From Anaerolineales bacterium (GTDB lineage Bacteria; Chloroflexota; Anaerolineae; Anaerolineales; UBA11858): 6,415 bases of DNA. The translations under genes were made by a program, and so were the position numbers. A model generated the notes under the pieces. It saw nothing but the letters and a program-made list of their open reading frames with translations. It made no database searches and was not told the DNA's origin. How positions within the stretch are numbered: the stretch's first letter is position 1; every line of letters starts with the position of its first letter. The stretch is from assembly GCA_015485245.1 (NCBI GenBank), contig WFTY01000433.1, positions 1 to 6,415 on the forward strand. Direction: 5' to 3'. This document shows positions 3,979 to 6,415 of this stretch, piece by piece.

Positions 3979-6415
3979 TGATAAAGGTTAAAGATCCGGT
4001 ATGCGGCATGGAAATTGATCCCCAAAATGCCGTGACAACCCGTGAACACATGGGGACGAAGTTCTATTTTTGCTCTGATCAGTGTGCGGCCACTTTTGAT
4101 GGTGACCCTCACAAGTACGCGCATCCGGAGGCGGAACCCGTTGCGGCGGAAGAATCCGCTCCGGTGATCGCCTCGGCGACGACTGGTGTGAACCCTGACC
4201 TGTCTGGCCCTCGACGGGTGGAGTTCCCCATCGTCGACCTGGATTGCGCTTCGTGTGTGCAAACGGTTGAGCGTGTTTTGCAGGCTGAAGATGGCGTTCA
4301 GCAAGCCCACGTCAACTTTGCCACCGGCAAAGCGTTTGTGGTCTACGATCCCGAAAAAATCGACCTGGCTGCCATGCAGCAGGCCATCAAGAAGGCGGGA
4401 TATACCGTCGGCGGGGCAAAGACTCGCATCGGTATCAAGAACCTGCGTTGCGCCTCCTGCGTGACCTTCATTGAGGAGAGCTTGCTGGCCACCCCTGGGG
4501 TGATCCGCGCCTCGGTCAATGTTGTGACGCAGCTGGCCGAAGTGGAGTACATCGCCGGCGAAGTCACCCTGGCTCAGATGCGCGCCGCTATCGAGGCGGT
4601 CGGTTATGAGACTGAGACACAGGCCAAAGAGACCACCCCGGAGGATGCCGAAGAGGCCTCCCGCAAGGCGGAGTATCGCGATTTGCGCAACCGCTTTACC
4701 GTGGCGGCCATCCTGGCGACGATTGTGCTCTTGCTCACCTTTGGTGAGTTTTTCCCGCTGCTCAAAGAGATCCCCACACAGACCAACCTGGTCATCATGT
4801 TTGTGTTGACCACGCCAGTGCTCTTCTGGGCGGGCAGCCGCTTCTTCGTCGGCGCGTGGAGCGCTTTCAAGCACCGCTCGGCGGACATGAACACGCTGAT
4901 CGCGCTGGGCACCGGCGCGGCCTATCTGTATTCCACCGTCGCTACCTTCCTGCCGAGTCTGCTGCCCGAGGGGTTGCGCGAGGTGTACTACGATACCACG
5001 GCCATTATCATCGCTTTGATTTTGCTGGGGCAACTGTTGGAAGCACGCGCCAAGGGCGAGACCAATGAAGCCATCCGCAAGCTGATGGGGTTACAGGCCA
5101 AGACCGCCCGGGTGGTGCGGGGCGGCGAGGAGATCGATATCCCCATCGAGGAAGTCCTGGTTGGCGATATCGTCATCGTGCGCCCCGGCGAGAAAGTCCC
5201 CGTCGATGGCATCGTGGTCGAAGGGCAGTCTACGCTGGATGAGAGCATGATCACCGGCGAGTCGATCCCGGTTGGCAAAGGGCCGGGTGACGAGGTGATC
5301 GGCGCCACCATCAACAAGACCGGTTCGTTCCGCTTCAAGGCTACCAAGGTCGGTAAAGATACTGCTTTGAGCCAGATCATCCAGCTGGTGCAGCAGGCGC
5401 AGGGCACCAAGGCCCCCATCCAGCGTCTGGCGGACGTCATCTCTGGCTATTTTGTGCCCGTGGTGATCCTGATCGCTATCTGGAGCTTTGCTATCTGGTT
5501 TGTGTTCGGCCCCGACCCCCAATTGTTGCACGCCCTGGTGACCGCGGTGACGGTGTTGATCATCGCCTGCCCGTGTGCTTTGGGGTTGGCCACGCCGACC
5601 TCGATTATGGTGGGCACAGGGAAGGGCGCTGAAAACGGCATCCTTATCCGTTCGGCTGAGGCGCTGGAAACCGCTCACAAGCTGGATACGATTGTGTTGG
5701 ACAAAACCGGCACGATCACCCGCGGCGAACCGGAACTGACCGACGTGGTCGTCAACGGCGATTTCTCTGAGACCGATCTGCTGCGCCTGGCCGCTTCCGT
5801 GGAAACCGTCAGCGAACACCCTCTGGCAGAGGCCATCGTTCGCGGGGCCAAGGCCAAAGGGTTGGAGCTGAGCACCCCTGAAGATTTCGAGGCGATCCCC
5901 GGTCATGGCGTTGTCGCCACTGTCGAGGGCCGCGCCCTGACGTTGGGTAATCTGAAGATGATGGCGCAGATTGGCGCCAGCCTGGATGGGTTGAAAGAAA
6001 AGGCCCAGCGCCTGGCCGACGAAGGCAAGACCCCGATGTACGTCGCCGTGGACGGCAAGGCTGCCGGCATTGTCGCCGTGGCCGATACCGTCAAGGAAGA
6101 TAGTCGCGAGGCGATCGCCCATCTCAAGAAGCTGGGTCTGGAAGTGGTGATGATCACCGGCGACAACCGTCGCACAGCGGACGCTATCGCCCGTCAGGTC
6201 GGCGTGGACCGCGTGCTGGCGGAGGTGTTGCCGGAGGACAAGGCCAACAACGTCAAGATGTTGCAGCGTGAAGGCAAGGTAGTCGCCATGGTCGGCGACG
6301 GCATCAACGATGCCCCGGCGCTGGCGCAGGCGGATGTTGGTCTGGCGATTGGCACGGGCACGGACGTGGCCATCGAGGCCGCGGATATTACCCTGATAAA
6401 AGGTAGCCTTAAGGG
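3978..6415 (+). CDS. copA: P1B-type heavy-metal (probably Cu+) transporting ATPase with N-terminal YHS domain, 3' truncated
   Basis: The pump uses ATP to export soft metal ions, most likely Cu+ (or Ag+), across the cytoplasmic membrane. The window holds 812 codons with no stop. Order of parts: YHS-type domain at 1-47 (DPVCGM with Cys9, FYFCSDQC with Cys32 and Cys36); Ala/Glu/Pro-rich linker; HMA1 with CASC at 90-93; HMA2 with CASC at 158-161; first membrane helix from about 240; three more helices; actuator TGES at 426-429; two further helices with CPC at 531-533; phosphorylation DKTGT at 575-579 (Asp575); SEHP at 612-615; TGDN at 727-730; GDGINDAP at 773-780. Six of the usual eight helices are seen; the last two, which carry further metal-selectivity residues, lie beyond the edge, so Cu+ rather than another metal is inferred from CPC plus CxxC domains. 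The HMA loops read DLDCASC and NLRCASC, with Leu in place of the usual Met. ATG 3978 has AAGGGAG at 3963-3969 and overlaps the upstream stop. Confidence 0.95.
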   Translation, partial: MIKVKDPVCGMEIDPQNAVTTREHMGTKFYFCSDQCAATFDGDPHKYAHPEAEPVAAEESAPVIASATTGVNPDLSGPRRVEFPIVDLDCASCVQTVERVLQAEDGVQQAHVNFATGKAFVVYDPEKIDLAAMQQAIKKAGYTVGGAKTRIGIKNLRCASCVTFIEESLLATPGVIRASVNVVTQLAEVEYIAGEVTLAQMRAAIEAVGYETETQAKETTPEDAEEASRKAEYRDLRNRFTVAAILATIVLLLTFGEFFPLLKEIPTQTNLVIMFVLTTPVLFWAGSRFFVGAWSAFKHRSADMNTLIALGTGAAYLYSTVATFLPSLLPEGLREVYYDTTAIIIALILLGQLLEARAKGETNEAIRKLMGLQAKTARVVRGGEEIDIPIEEVLVGDIVIVRPGEKVPVDGIVVEGQSTLDESMITGESIPVGKGPGDEVIGATINKTGSFRFKATKVGKDTALSQIIQLVQQAQGTKAPIQRLADVISGYFVPVVILIAIWSFAIWFVFGPDPQLLHALVTAVTVLIIACPCALGLATPTSIMVGTGKGAENGILIRSAEALETAHKLDTIVLDKTGTITRGEPELTDVVVNGDFSETDLLRLAASVETVSEHPLAEAIVRGAKAKGLELSTPEDFEAIPGHGVVATVEGRALTLGNLKMMAQIGASLDGLKEKAQRLADEGKTPMYVAVDGKAAGIVAVADTVKEDSREAIAHLKKLGLEVVMITGDNRRTADAIARQVGVDRVLAEVLPEDKANNVKMLQREGKVVAMVGDGINDAPALAQADVGLAIGTGTDVAIEAADITLIKGSLK

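Noticed and set aside
3621..5033. A 470-codon open frame on the minus strand opposite the ATPase N-terminal half, running across the intergenic gap
   Set aside because: The product is rich in Gln, Gly, Arg and His with no domain, and it lies opposite a sense frame with unmistakable YHS, HMA and P-type ATPase motifs. Sense codon bias explains the absence of antisense stops.
5091..6122. A 343-codon minus-strand open frame opposite the ATPase catalytic domains
   Set aside because: It has a low-complexity Asp/Gly/His-rich product with no recognisable motif, opposite the TGES, CPC and DKTGT region.

Overview
This is a bacterial window of moderately high GC with all six supported protein genes on the + strand, Shine-Dalgarno (SD) sites matching AAGGAG, and short intergenic gaps. 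The gene content does not fix the taxon. A filamentous or anaerobic Chloroflexota-like bacterium is my soft guess from the overall flavour, not something the sequence proves. No rRNA, tRNA, CRISPR array, transposase or phage gene is visible.

Left block (1-2046): the last 41 codons of a protein whose tail resembles (beta/alpha)8-barrel sugar hydrolases, then a 62-residue two-helix membrane protein, an RNase Z-like metallo-beta-lactamase-fold hydrolase, and an alpha/beta-hydrolase with an intact Ser-Asp-His set. Gaps are 32, 10 and 48 nt, so these are probably co-transcribed. A weak hairpin plus T-run lies in the last gap. No shared pathway is evident.

Middle block (2047-3657): a 285-nt intergenic stretch with two short palindromes and a plausible promoter, followed by a full-length cyclopropane-fatty-acid-phospholipid synthase with all expected catalytic residues. 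It appears to be its own transcription unit.

Right block (3658-6415): a 195-nt intergenic region with a striking 43-bp nested dyad, then a 41-residue single-helix membrane microprotein that overlaps by one base the start of a large P1B-type heavy-metal (probably copper) ATPase. The ATPase has an N-terminal YHS domain and two HMA domains and runs off the right edge after 812 codons. The microprotein and ATPase form a tight, probably metal-responsive operon. They are the most interesting part of the window, together with the dyad. I found no convincing new multi-gene system. The best leads are the coupled microprotein, the dyad, and the compositionally distinct YHS module.
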